A stretch of DNA of 22,283 nucleotides from DAOUMU01 sp034409055 (GCA_034409055.1 DAOUMU010000031.1:1-22283), one strand, 5' to 3'. Positions 5,300 through 13,342 are shown, numbered from the stretch's first letter. A program made the numbers and translations. The notes: generated from the sequence alone by a model not told the origin.

Positions 5300-6171
5300 G
5301 CTTGCACCCTCTTGGCCAGGCCGTAGCGAATAGCGTTGACGTGACACACGCGAGCACAGTCCATGCAGGCGGTACAGGCGTGATAGTTAATCGAGACCGA
5401 TTTTTCTTTATCACGAGCGATGGCCCAGGCCGGGCAATTTGTCACACATTTTGCACAGCCGGTGCAGGCGGCCCGGTCAATCTTGACCAGCCAACTGATC
5501 TTTAACTTGGCGCCGATCCAATGGGCCAGGCCCATCACCGCGCCGGCCGGACACAGAAAATTGCACCAGCCGCGTCCCCCTTTGGTGAACAGGCCCATGA
5601 CAATGAACCATAAGCCAAAAGTGACCATCGAGAAAGAGGCCAGATAGGAAATGCCCCGGAAATCCCCAAAAACAGCGCTGATAAGGTGCTGAGTATGGGA
5701 AAAGTTACAGAAAGTGCAGCAAGCGTTACCCCCAATCCAGGCCACCCCCATCATCCCCAACGTAAAACCGTAGCGCACGGGCGCACCGCTCACTTTGCCG
5801 GAAAGATCAAGCTGGAAGCGGGGGGGAATCAACCGGCTGAGGAACTCGGTCATCTGCCCGGCCGGGCACATCCAGCCGCAGAACAGCGGGGCAAAGAACA
5901 AAGCCATGAGGGGCAGGAACAGCACCGCAACCAGATAGGTGGGGCTAGAGAAGAGCCTGCTGTACATCCAGGGCTGGCTCAGCCATTGGATGGGCATGCG
6001 TAAACAGATGCTATGGGCATCACCCAGGCGGGGGTTGTCAATCAGTTGCAAAAAGAGTTGGGTGCCCAGGGCAAAGGGCGCGTAGAACAGCACAATCCCC
6101 AACAGGAAAAAGGCAAAGCGCACCGCCCAGTGGGGCAACAACTTGCGATAAGTGGAAGGGTACATTGACAT
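5296..6171 (-). CDS. NapH/NosR-like membrane polyferredoxin
   Basis: The 291-aa integral membrane protein has about five to six helices and carries the paired CxxxCP motifs of the NapH/NosR/CcoG-type family (FCGWMCPAGQ near 98, WCNFLCPAGA near 203). These are followed by a C-terminal pair of 4Fe-4S motifs: CTGCAKCVTNCP near 235 and CTACMDCARVC near 267. An extra Cys group, NACCTFCNFSH, lies near 150. Relatives pass electrons from the quinone pool, or another donor, across the membrane to periplasmic reductases or maturation systems. No NapA or NosZ is present here, so the substrate is unknown. The start is ATG 6171 with AAGGAG 7 nt upstream. The gene lies 12 nt after the 231-aa gene. Confidence 0.85.
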   Translation of the reverse strand: MSMYPSTYRKLLPHWAVRFAFFLLGIVLFYAPFALGTQLFLQLIDNPRLGDAHSICLRMPIQWLSQPWMYSRLFSSPTYLVAVLFLPLMALFFAPLFCGWMCPAGQMTEFLSRLIPPRFQLDLSGKVSGAPVRYGFTLGMMGVAWIGGNACCTFCNFSHTQHLISAVFGDFRGISYLASFSMVTFGLWFIVMGLFTKGGRGWCNFLCPAGAVMGLAHWIGAKLKISWLVKIDRAACTGCAKCVTNCPAWAIARDKEKSVSINYHACTACMDCARVCHVNAIRYGLAKRVQA

Positions 6172-6183
6172 TGAAGGCTCCTT

Positions 6184-6879
6184 TTAATTTACGCGAGAAT
6201 TGAAGATGTTGATGGGCAGGACAGTCAATAAGTCACCCGCTTCAGCATCCAATACTTTCAAGTGGCCCCGGCAGATTACCGCCTGCTGCATCACCTCGGG
6301 TGGGATATTAAGGTACCAGTCCATATTAAAAGCCGCGCCCGGATTGATGTAACGGGTGGTGGATTGGGTCGCCTGGTCCCACGCCGCTTCAGGGGTTTCC
6401 CATTCCGGTTCAAGGTCGCACAGGTTCATCTCCAGGCGGACCTTGTAGGGCCTGGTCCCCACGTTGCGGAGCCGGTGCGTTGACAGGTTGACAAAGCGCG
6501 GCTGGATCAGGCGCTTCAGCCAATTTTCTTGTCCCAGGTCAATCCGCAAGTATCCCTCGGTTCCCATTATGCCTCCAACCGAGGAATTGTTCCATGCGAC
6601 ATTAGAGGCGGGCTTCTTCTGTTCGGCACTAGAGGCGGGATTATTTTGTTCGCCGCTGGCAGAGGCGAGACCCTGGGGGCTGCCCGCATCGTGGCAATCC
6701 TCTGCTGCCCCAAATGAGCTACTCTCACCGGGGGAGAAATTACCCGCGCTGGCGGGGAAATTAACCGAGAAATGGACAGATTCGGAAATCGTAGTCAGGG
6801 ATTTGGCCCACAGGCCGAAGAAGATAGCAAAGAGAAAGCCGGCGGCGCCAAGGGAAAAGAGTATTGCGATTTTCTTCAT
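6184..6879 (-). CDS. Membrane-anchored extracytoplasmic protein, unknown
   Basis: Not recognised. The 231-aa product has an N-terminal signal anchor (about 5-27). A low-complexity linker at about 45-100 is rich in Ser, Ala, Asn and Gln and includes an imperfect repeat, SGEQNNPASS/AEQKKPASN; the DNA repeats as well at about 6605-6665. A predominantly beta C-terminal domain spans about 105-231 (LRIDLGQENWLKRL, FVNLSTHRLRN, NMDWYLNIPPEVM). The overall plan is an anchored, secreted beta-sandwich, perhaps a ligand or metal-centre chaperone. SD AAGGAG lies 8 nt before ATG. The gene is immediately upstream of the NapH-like gene, probably in one operon, so a role in the same electron-transfer step is plausible. 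Confidence 0.75.
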   Translation of the reverse strand: MKKIAILFSLGAAGFLFAIFFGLWAKSLTTISESVHFSVNFPASAGNFSPGESSSFGAAEDCHDAGSPQGLASASGEQNNPASSAEQKKPASNVAWNNSSVGGIMGTEGYLRIDLGQENWLKRLIQPRFVNLSTHRLRNVGTRPYKVRLEMNLCDLEPEWETPEAAWDQATQSTTRYINPGAAFNMDWYLNIPPEVMQQAVICRGHLKVLDAEAGDLLTVLPINIFNSRVN

Positions 6880-6954
6880 AAGAGTTTCTCCTTTTTGTTT
6901 GGGTGATCAATCTGTTGCTAACAATTCTGTACACGCTATGCCAATGAGCGCTCC

Positions 6955-8427
6955 TTACAAAGGCTTACCATTTTCATCCACTGCTACCAAACGCATACCA
7001 TCTGGGTCGGTCTGCGTTTCGTTGGGAATCCAGGGAGACAGGCACTCACGACTTTTTACACAGGGATCGGTCAGGATGAGTAGAAAATCGACCAGGCTGT
7101 CCACTTCTTCATCGGTAAGGGCAATGTCTTGGATGGTGAAGTTGTTTTTGGCCCGGAGTTCTTGTAGTTGCGCCAACGCCTGCTGCGTGTACTGGGCGGC
7201 ATTGACGGTACGGATTGATGGGGCAAGCTGGGAATAATCGTAGTATTCGATAGCTTTAGCCGGATTGAGATGGTGGCGCACAACACCTTCCAGGGTGGCA
7301 TAAGCGCCGTCGTGTCCATAGGGGCCGGTCACTTCTACATTGAGCAGGGTGGGGGTGCGGAAGGCATATTTGTCGGCAGGTTCGCCGGTTTCCAGGTAGC
7401 GTCCAAAATCATCATCGCCAAAAATGCCGCTGTCTTTCCCTACCCCAATTTGGGGCACGGCCAACACGTGGAACTGCTCATCGGTGAAATAGTCGCCGCT
7501 GTGGCAGGTATCGCATTCAGCCTTGCCCCAAAAAAGCAGCGCGCCTTGCTTGGCCGACTGGCTAATGGCGTTGTTATCACCTTCTATGTAGGCTTTCCAG
7601 GGAGTATCTACGAACACCTGGGAATTCTCATAGGCGGCAATGGCTTTAGCGATATTCTCATAGGTGATGAGGGTTTCAGCATCTTCTGTGCTGTTGAAAG
7701 CGCTCTGAAATTCAACCAGCCAGTGGTTAGATTCCAGCGCACCTTCTCCATCGCCATAGTTGCCAATGATAGCGGCCAGCAATTCGCGGGTGCGGTCCTG
7801 AAGTTTTCTGGCCCCAACGCCATAGTCAGCGCCAAAATCAAAACCGCGCATTTCCTCTTCGGATGTGATGGGAAAGCGGGCCTGGGCTTCGGCCAGGGAG
7901 GTACTGACGCTATGATCGGGGTAGCCAAGCATCATGGAGTCTGGGGTGCGGATGCCGTAGCCATCGTTGCCGCTTTTGCCTGGGGTTTTGCCTCGACTCT
8001 CGATCCGTCCATCCCAGAACATCACCTGATCCCACATAGCGGCGTTGAAGGTGGTGGGTGAATTACGCGGAATTTGCGGCCCTTCAGGGTGACTGCGGCC
8101 CGGCCCCAGCAGGTCAGGCTGGTGAGTGCCTGCGCCAATAGACATGGGAATGGCATCGCCGCCGCCCAACATGGGGTGGTGGCAAGTGACGCAGGCGGCG
8201 TCCTGGCCACCGCTTAGCGTTTTGGTGTAAAATAGCTTCATCCCCAATTGAGCCAGGGGATCATCGATGCTGGGCAGTTCCCGGCCAAGGCTGGGGTCGC
8301 CCGTTAATCCATGCGCATCGATAATGGCGTGGAGCTGGTCATCAAGCTCAGCCCCCGCTCCGCACCCAACTAACAATACTGCACTGACCACAGCCGTAAG
8401 GATACCTGAATACAATCTTTTTTGCAT
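6955..8427 (-). CDS. Dihaem cytochrome c peroxidase-like lipoprotein
   Basis: A member of the dihaem peroxidase/MauG superfamily acting outside the cytoplasmic membrane. The product is 490 aa. The signal peptide ends in a lipobox (LLVGC, Cys22), so it is lipid-anchored. Haem sites are CVTCH (79-83) and CDTCH (305-309), one in each half, the typical bacterial CcpA layout. The peroxidase would reduce H2O2 with electrons from small cytochromes c. The MauG branch instead oxidises protein side chains, and the sequence alone does not decide between them. At 490 aa it is longer than classical CcpA (about 320-340 mature), with extra sequence between about 140 and 210 and at the C-terminus. SD GAGGAA precedes ATG 8427. 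Confidence 0.92.
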   Translation of the reverse strand: MQKRLYSGILTAVVSAVLLVGCGAGAELDDQLHAIIDAHGLTGDPSLGRELPSIDDPLAQLGMKLFYTKTLSGGQDAACVTCHHPMLGGGDAIPMSIGAGTHQPDLLGPGRSHPEGPQIPRNSPTTFNAAMWDQVMFWDGRIESRGKTPGKSGNDGYGIRTPDSMMLGYPDHSVSTSLAEAQARFPITSEEEMRGFDFGADYGVGARKLQDRTRELLAAIIGNYGDGEGALESNHWLVEFQSAFNSTEDAETLITYENIAKAIAAYENSQVFVDTPWKAYIEGDNNAISQSAKQGALLFWGKAECDTCHSGDYFTDEQFHVLAVPQIGVGKDSGIFGDDDFGRYLETGEPADKYAFRTPTLLNVEVTGPYGHDGAYATLEGVVRHHLNPAKAIEYYDYSQLAPSIRTVNAAQYTQQALAQLQELRAKNNFTIQDIALTDEEVDSLVDFLLILTDPCVKSRECLSPWIPNETQTDPDGMRLVAVDENGKPL

Positions 8428-8453
8428 CGTTATTCCTCACTTTGATAAAAAGG

Positions 8454-8597
8454 TCAGTAGATCCAATTTTCAGACCTGACAGGTTTTACGCATTGACATA
8501 ATGACAAAATCATCTTGAATATCAACGATTTCGGCTTGAAAAAGCGACTTTGAAAACCTGTCAGGTCTTGTCTCCTCGAAGAATTTGGATCTACTGA
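8454..8597. mobile_element. 144-bp MITE-like element with 13-bp terminal repeats
   Basis: The ends TCAGTAGATCCAA (8454-8466) and TTGGATCTACTGA (8585-8597) are perfect 13-bp inverted repeats. Nested inside is a second perfect 15-bp pair, GACCTGACAGGTTTT (8473-8487) and AAAACCTGTCAGGTC (8553-8567). No target duplication is obvious. It lies in the 322-base gap between the DsrE-like and peroxidase genes and has no credible ORF. Confidence 0.7.
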
Positions 8598-8655
8598 GTA
8601 TCCATTGAGTAAACGAAACACCCAACACGTTGTATACTGCCCCTAACCTGCAAAG

Positions 8656-8685
8656 TTGGAGTGCAGATTGTGATCTGCACTCCAA
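8656..8685. repeat. Perfect 13-bp hairpin downstream of the DsrE-like gene
   Basis: TTGGAGTGCAGAT-TGTG-ATCTGCACTCCAA is a perfect stem with a tetraloop, 65 bases past the stop of the minus-strand DsrE-like gene. There is no U-run after it on the minus strand (CTTTGC follows). It may act as an mRNA 3' hairpin or be a dispersed palindromic repeat. Confidence 0.55.
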
Positions 8686-8749
8686 AATTTTCACAAGTGG
8701 CACAAATCTGGTGGCGTTACACCATGTTGCGTGTTCGGTTAAACTTGCG

Positions 8750-9286
8750 CTAGTAACTCAACACAGTGACATCCTCGGCAAACATCGCGCTCCAGGTATA
8801 TTCCGGGCTGCCGATGATGACACCTTCTAATAACTCATCTTCGGCAATGCCTCCCACGTTTTTCATACAAAAAGGACAGACGAGCACCACCCCACCTTCA
8901 GCCATGAAGTTGGTTAACATCTGGGCCAGGGTTTTTTCGCTCTTGTGGATGTTTTGGGGAATAGAGGTATCGACCAGGCGCACTCCATCTACATTCAAGA
9001 AGATAGTCACTGGCTTTTCGGTGTTTTGCAGCACTTTGGTGGCAAGGCTAACGGCCATCGCGGCGTGGTCTATTTCATCAGTAGATAGGCTGATAAAGAG
9101 TCCACCCTTCAGGTCTTTGGCCGCGCGGGGGGTGGGGGCCGGTGTGGCTTCAGGTGTAGCGGTAGGTGCGGCAGCCAGAGCCGGACTGCCGGCAATAACT
9201 GAACTAAACTGCCCGGCTACGGTGTACATCCCAATAACGGCAAAAATCAGAATAACCAGTACCAAAATATAGTGTAGCTTTTTCAT
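8750..9286 (-). CDS. Exported DsrE/DsrF-like protein
   Basis: The 178-aa product has an N-terminal membrane anchor (about 5-30), an Ala/Pro/Thr linker (APTATPEATPAPTPRA, about 40-55) and a domain at about 58-178 with the DsrE-like fold pattern. Visible strands and helices are GLFISLSTDE, HAAMAVSLATKVL, PVTIFLNVDGV, GGVVLVCPFCMKN and EGVIIGSPEY. The pair C137/C140 (VCPFC) sits where DsrE-family proteins often carry a reactive Cys. Most DsrE proteins are cytoplasmic sulfur-transfer proteins, so an anchored extracytoplasmic form is unusual; a redox or sulfur/copper carrier role is inference. SD AGGAG is clear. It lies between a copper chaperone and a dihaem peroxidase gene. Confidence 0.8.
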   Translation of the reverse strand: MKKLHYILVLVILIFAVIGMYTVAGQFSSVIAGSPALAAAPTATPEATPAPTPRAAKDLKGGLFISLSTDEIDHAAMAVSLATKVLQNTEKPVTIFLNVDGVRLVDTSIPQNIHKSEKTLAQMLTNFMAEGGVVLVCPFCMKNVGGIAEDELLEGVIIGSPEYTWSAMFAEDVTVLSY

Positions 9287-9381
9287 GATCTTTCTCCTAA
9301 GTGAAAATGTTGTTTTGTAGTTTTATAGTTTTATTGTTGATAGTGAGTCGTCAACTTGTGACAACTCCTTCAAAAAACGCT

Positions 9382-9891
9382 CTACTCTTCCGGCAAATTG
9401 CCTTCTAACACGGGAACATTGACCGTGATCTCACCCGCTTTTTCAAACTTTAGCGTGAGAGGGAAGACGGTGTCGGGTTTTAGCGGTTCTTCCAGGTCTA
9501 TCAACATAACGTGCAGCCCCGCCGGTTCCAGTTTGGCCGAAGCGTGAGCAGGAATCTCGATAGACCCACCTTTTACCCCGCGCATCCGCATTACCCCATT
9601 TTCATCCACGGAAGTTTCGTGGAGTTCGCAAAAAACAGCTACAGGAGATTTACCGGCAACCAGTTTATCCGAGGTATCGCCATTGTTGACAATGGTCATA
9701 TAGGCAACCCCGGAACTTTCCTCTGGGGTAGACCGGGACCATGCCTCTTGTATTTCGATAATCGGCGTACCGGTAGTATCCGTTTGCGCAGCTTCTTTTG
9801 TGGCTGTGTCGCTGCTACAGGCCATCAACCCGAAGACAGCCAGCAGACTCACCAGCAACAGCAGCATTGTGGTCAACAACCTTGATTTCAT
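9382..9891 (-). CDS. PCu(A)C-type copper chaperone lipoprotein (copy 2)
   Basis: An extracytoplasmic copper(I) chaperone of the PCu(A)C (DUF461) family, whose members deliver copper to the CuA site of cytochrome oxidase subunit II. The 169-aa product has a lipobox (GLMAC, Cys25), so it is membrane-anchored. Candidate copper ligands are H91, M101/M103, H127 and M129 (the H...M...HxM pattern). Spacings are longer than the H-x10-M-x21-H-x-M form seen in copy 1 at 21432-21881. Cys88 lies close to H91. The ATG at 9891 has AAGGA upstream. It is distant from the oxidase genes but in the same minus-strand run. Confidence 0.9.
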   Translation of the reverse strand: MKSRLLTTMLLLLVSLLAVFGLMACSSDTATKEAAQTDTTGTPIIEIQEAWSRSTPEESSGVAYMTIVNNGDTSDKLVAGKSPVAVFCELHETSVDENGVMRMRGVKGGSIEIPAHASAKLEPAGLHVMLIDLEEPLKPDTVFPLTLKFEKAGEITVNVPVLEGNLPEE

Positions 9892-10016
9892 AGTGTCGTT
9901 TCCTTGCTACTGCACAAATGTAATTGGCAAACGCCCCCCTTCTCCCATCGTCGTTGTTGGGATGGGGGTGTATTATGTGTATTATTATGTGTATAGTGAT
10001 TTGAGAGGATACGAAA

Positions 10017-10439
10017 TTAAACGTTGGGGGGTTTTTCGGGGGGAGGGATGAAGGCCGAGCTTAAAGCCAGAGCATCGTCCCATATTCGCCAGGTTAGACA
10101 GGCTTGTAAGTGAACTCCTGTCAATTCAGAATAATAGGCATTATCCGTAGCAAATTTCAGGATTTTGGCGGACAGAGGGATGGCAAACTGATTGCTAATT
10201 GCTGGAATATGATTTACCCCCCAATGAGCCGTGGATTGAGACCTGGTCTGCCTGATTGCTTGCAAAGTTGAAAAAAGTCGGCTTATGTGGGCGGGGTCTT
10301 GTAAAATGGTCAAATGGTAAGTATTGGCAACATGATGCGGGGAATAGGCGTCAAAATATGACAGCGGGCCAATGATTCCGGCGGATAGGATAAGCAAAAC
10401 ATATACTATTCTTGGCCAAAAGAAATACGATGATGGCAT
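10017..10439 (-). CDS. Unknown membrane-anchored protein (140 aa)
   Basis: Not recognised. There is one N-terminal hydrophobic segment (about 6-28, FFWPRIVYVLLILSAGIIG), then about 110 residues that would be extracytoplasmic, with three Trp and one Cys and no haem or metal motif. The product ends in a Pro-rich tail (PPPEKPPNV). SD AAGGT lies 6 nt before ATG. It sits 111 bases after the cytochrome b-Fe-S fusion gene, which ends in a palindrome, so co-transcription with that gene is uncertain. The DNA from 9892 to 10016 holds short T/A-rich direct repeats and no gene. Confidence 0.6.
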   Translation of the reverse strand: MPSSYFFWPRIVYVLLILSAGIIGPLSYFDAYSPHHVANTYHLTILQDPAHISRLFSTLQAIRQTRSQSTAHWGVNHIPAISNQFAIPLSAKILKFATDNAYYSELTGVHLQACLTWRIWDDALALSSAFIPPPEKPPNV

Positions 10440-10540
10440 TACTTACCTTATCTCTGGGGAGAGAGGATCATCCCTGTTTGGCCCAGTTGCAGCCAGGGAC
10501 CAGTCAAGCCCTGGTGATGGGCAAAGCCAATTTTAATCTT

Positions 10541-10560
10541 AGCCAGTTGATCAACTGGCT
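10541..10560. repeat. Perfect 20-bp palindrome across a stop codon
   Basis: AGCCAGTTGATCAACTGGCT is self-complementary and includes the TGA stop (10553-10551) of the cytochrome b-ferredoxin-MvhD gene. As RNA it would form an 8-bp stem with a GATC loop. No T-run follows on the minus strand, so it is not a clear terminator. Confidence 0.6.
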
Positions 10561-12167
10561 GTTTTCTTACTATTTTCCCAACAGTTAGTAGAATGAAGGG
10601 AGTCTGTGACGGTACTATTGAGGCGTATAGCCTGGGCAAACGCATCCGGCGGCAGCCACATCGTTGAAATGGGCGCCCTGGCGTAGGCTCGCTTCAGCCG
10701 GGGGAGACGTTTGCGGGTGACACGTTCTTCCATCAAAAGGTTGCCGTGGCGCTGGGCGCAGTCATCCGGCGGACAACCGACCACCAGCACCTCCGCCGCG
10801 CCGGCTTCAAGGGCCTGACCAAGCAAACGGGGGTGGGCCGAGCCAACGCAAGGCAAGGGGATAATCACCACGTTTGGGTCGCCTTCACTCTGACCGGCGG
10901 TTTCCTGGTTCAGGTAAGGCCGCGCGCCCTGAGCCGCGTGGCGTTCACACGTAAAAACGACCTTAAGTTTATTTGAAGAAGTTCCACTTTGCGCCGTTGC
11001 CAGGCGGGTCTGGATGGCGCGTCCCAACATCTCGATGGATAGGTCTCCCAGCGAAATGGCGCCGGTATCACAAGACCCCACACAGAGACCGCACGAAACG
11101 CACAGATCAGGGTGGGCCAGGGCTACTACCGGCCTGGCCGAATTTCCGTTCATTTGGGTGCCCATTGTGATGGCTTTGTAAGGGCAGTCTGCCCAACAAT
11201 GGGTGCAGCCGGTGCAGCGGGTCGGGTCAATGGCAACTCGCGGCAGGTGCCGGCGGCGATGGAAGGATAGCCACGGTATCGCGCCGGCGACCAGAACGAT
11301 CACCACTAACCCACCCCAAAACCAGCCGGGCGATGCGTTCAATGTAACCGGCAGGAAGAACAGAAATAACGGGTCTAATGCGACCGGGCCGGGTAAATGT
11401 GACAGGTTCGCCTGGGGCAATATGCCCACCGGAGCCACAATAGAAACCGCCAACAGCGCCACCCCCAGGCCGATGAGCCAGTGACGGTCGGGTAGAAACT
11501 TGGGCCGGTTGAGCCGGCGAAGATGATACCAGAAAAACAGGCCGAGCAGGGCAGACAGCAGGATGTGTACCAGCAGCAGGATCGACATGAATATCCAACT
11601 CTGGTCAGTACGCTCGGCGGTGAGCAAAGCGGCGACAAAAGAATCGCCAAATGGCGTAACCTGGCGGAGTAAGTTGGTGAAACTGACGGTAATCAGTTGG
11701 GCCGGTTGGTCCCAGATCAGCCAGTAGCCAAACACACCGGCCAACCAGAGGACAACCATCATAACCACCCCGGATACCCAGGCCAACCAGCGGGGACCGC
11801 GGAAACGCCCCATAAAGAAGATCCGAAAGGCGTGAAGCAGGCTAACAATCACAGCGGCGTCGGAGGCATAGCGGTGGGTGGCCCGAACCAGCCGGGCAAT
11901 CACCTGCCCTTCAATCTTGGCTACCGATTGGTACGCGGCATCGAAGCCAAATTGGTAAAAGAGGGTCAGATACAGCCCGGTGAGCATAACAATCAACAAA
12001 AGAAAGGATGCCAGCGGGCCGGTGTAATAAAGTGGGTTGAATTTGGATTTACCGACGAGCAGGTTAACCGGTCGCTCCAGTTTCAACGCCAGCCATTCTA
12101 AAAAGCGTAGCGCCGGGCTGCGCTTGGTCAGCCAGATGTTAAGGTGTTCTTCGTCAGCAGGTAACAA
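10551..12167 (-). CDS. Cytochrome b-ferredoxin-MvhD/FlpD-like fusion
   Basis: The 538-aa protein has three modules. Residues about 30-300 form a cytochrome b N-terminal-type membrane domain with four haem-ligand histidines, H98/H112 and H201/H215, both spaced 14 apart as in bc1. Residues 318-366 hold two 4Fe-4S motifs (C318/321/324/328 and C356/359/362/366). Residues about 400-516 resemble MvhD/FlpD, the Fe-S subunit linking hydrogenase or NAD(P)H modules to heterodisulfide reductase, with C407, C440, C465 and C470 (GCPPDDC). The usual first CxxC pair is reduced to one Cys. The start is TTG 12167 with GGAG 10 nt upstream; no nearby ATG exists. It probably carries electrons between a soluble Fe-S or flavin partner and the quinone pool. 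A truncated second copy is at 4677-4975. Confidence 0.9.
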   Translation of the reverse strand: MLPADEEHLNIWLTKRSPALRFLEWLALKLERPVNLLVGKSKFNPLYYTGPLASFLLLIVMLTGLYLTLFYQFGFDAAYQSVAKIEGQVIARLVRATHRYASDAAVIVSLLHAFRIFFMGRFRGPRWLAWVSGVVMMVVLWLAGVFGYWLIWDQPAQLITVSFTNLLRQVTPFGDSFVAALLTAERTDQSWIFMSILLLVHILLSALLGLFFWYHLRRLNRPKFLPDRHWLIGLGVALLAVSIVAPVGILPQANLSHLPGPVALDPLFLFFLPVTLNASPGWFWGGLVVIVLVAGAIPWLSFHRRRHLPRVAIDPTRCTGCTHCWADCPYKAITMGTQMNGNSARPVVALAHPDLCVSCGLCVGSCDTGAISLGDLSIEMLGRAIQTRLATAQSGTSSNKLKVVFTCERHAAQGARPYLNQETAGQSEGDPNVVIIPLPCVGSAHPRLLGQALEAGAAEVLVVGCPPDDCAQRHGNLLMEERVTRKRLPRLKRAYARAPISTMWLPPDAFAQAIRLNSTVTDSLHSTNCWENSKKTAS

Positions 12168-12197
12168 CTTCTGTTTTCTCCAAAGTCTAAAGTAATA

Positions 12198-13334
12198 TTA
12201 TGGCTGCCAGGTGCGTAGAAAGGCAATGACATCGGCTAACTGCTTTTCGCTCAACTGTCCCGAGAAACTGCGCATCGCGGTGCCGGTTCGCCCGGTAAAT
12301 AGTAATGTGAGCAGTTCAGCATTGGTGCTGGTTTGAATGAATTGGCTGGGTTTGAGCCGTAAGCCAACACCGCCCTGGCCTTCGCTGCCATGACACCCTT
12401 TGCAAGCGTCCTTATAAATTTCTTCGCCGCTTGCGGCATCGCCAATGGGCCACTGCGTGCGCAGTTCGTTCAGGGCAGTCAGGGCCTCGTCTGTTTTGTT
12501 ACCTTCAATCAGGACAATGATGGGATCAAATTCTTCGAGAGCCGGACCAAAGGCTCCTGGCCTGGCCCGGTTGAGATAGAAGATAGCATCCTCTCTATCA
12601 CCCTGGCTGAGGCTGAACAGGGCCGAGTTCAGCAGGTCGGCCACGGTGATGTCTGGCGTTACCTGTTCGCTTTGACGCCAGGCCCCAATGAGCGCCACCA
12701 GGTCTTCGATCTGGTTGGGTGACAGCACGGTTCCCCAGGTAGGCATGCCTTTGGCGGGCCGGCCATTGGCAATGGTCTGCCGGTACCAATCATCGTCGAG
12801 AACATCCAACCGCGCCGGATCATTGAGGTCCGGGGCAGTTCCGCCCTGACCGTTTTCTCCATGGCAGGTAAAGCAACTGCTGGCAAAGAGCGCAGCCCCC
12901 CTGGCCGCGCTTGGCTCAAACACAGTCGCGGTTACCTCGGGGGCGTTAGGCTCCCAGGCCCGAATAAAGGTTACAATATCGTGGATGTCTTCGTCGGTTA
13001 GCTGGCCGCCGTGTTCCTGGCCCCAGGCGGGCATCGATGTGTTGGGCCGGCCGGCCTTGATGTTGGCAATAAGCACCTCGTTAGAAGCGTTTTTTAGCAG
13101 GGCTTTATTGTTTAACGCAGTCCCCACTACCCCTTCTCCGCGCGAGCCATGACAGGAGGTGCAGTTATCTACGTAGAGTTGGCGACCCCGTTTGAGGCTG
13201 GCCTGGTTGATCTCTGTGGCTGCTTCGGCCAGCCGAACCGGTTCACGGACCCAGGCGACAACCAGCCCTCCCAGAACCACCAGGGTCAGCGCCAATCCAA
13301 TCCAAATATAACGTTCGTAATTTTCAGTTTTCAT
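12198..13334 (-). CDS. Membrane-anchored trihaem cytochrome c
   Basis: A 378-aa extracytoplasmic cytochrome with an N-terminal anchor (about 9-29) and three class-I-like haem domains: CTSCH (58-62), CFTCH (154-158) and CKGCH (311-315). Each is followed by a likely axial-Met segment (TSMPAWG, KGMPTWG, TAMRSF). Between domains 2 and 3, about 226-292, lies a haem-free helical region with TPR-like texture (LLNSALFSLSQGD, ALTALNELRTQWP), an unusual spacer. ATG 13334 is chosen over GTG 13346 because it falls 8 nt after the Rieske stop, with a GAG element upstream. Coming directly after Rieske, it is the likely cytochrome c1/f equivalent, passing electrons to the monohaem cytochrome or the oxidase. 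Confidence 0.93.
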   Translation of the reverse strand: MKTENYERYIWIGLALTLVVLGGLVVAWVREPVRLAEAATEINQASLKRGRQLYVDNCTSCHGSRGEGVVGTALNNKALLKNASNEVLIANIKAGRPNTSMPAWGQEHGGQLTDEDIHDIVTFIRAWEPNAPEVTATVFEPSAARGAALFASSCFTCHGENGQGGTAPDLNDPARLDVLDDDWYRQTIANGRPAKGMPTWGTVLSPNQIEDLVALIGAWRQSEQVTPDITVADLLNSALFSLSQGDREDAIFYLNRARPGAFGPALEEFDPIIVLIEGNKTDEALTALNELRTQWPIGDAASGEEIYKDACKGCHGSEGQGGVGLRLKPSQFIQTSTNAELLTLLFTGRTGTAMRSFSGQLSEKQLADVIAFLRTWQP

Positions 13335-13342
13335 CTTATATC

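Noticed and set aside
4926..5414. Several plus- and minus-strand frames of 83-118 aa around the small Cys-rich gene
   Set aside because: They are shadows of the 81-aa and polyferredoxin genes; only the 81-aa frame has an SD and an ATGA overlap.
6464..7237. Plus-strand frame (257 aa) spanning the 231-aa and peroxidase genes
   Set aside because: It crosses the intergenic region between two well-supported minus-strand genes and has no family resemblance or SD.
7270..8061. Plus-strand frame (263 aa) opposite the dihaem peroxidase gene
   Set aside because: It is antisense to a gene with two haem sites and a lipobox; no ribosome-binding site or recognisable domain.
8470..8703. Minus-strand 77-aa frame
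   Set aside because: It is almost entirely made of the inverted-repeat element and the hairpin, so it is not a gene.
10448..10645. Minus-strand 65-aa frame overlapping the end of the fusion gene
   Set aside because: It starts inside that gene in another frame with no SD and shows no recognisable domain. A frameshifted extension of the fusion C-terminus was considered, but nothing in it resembles MvhD.
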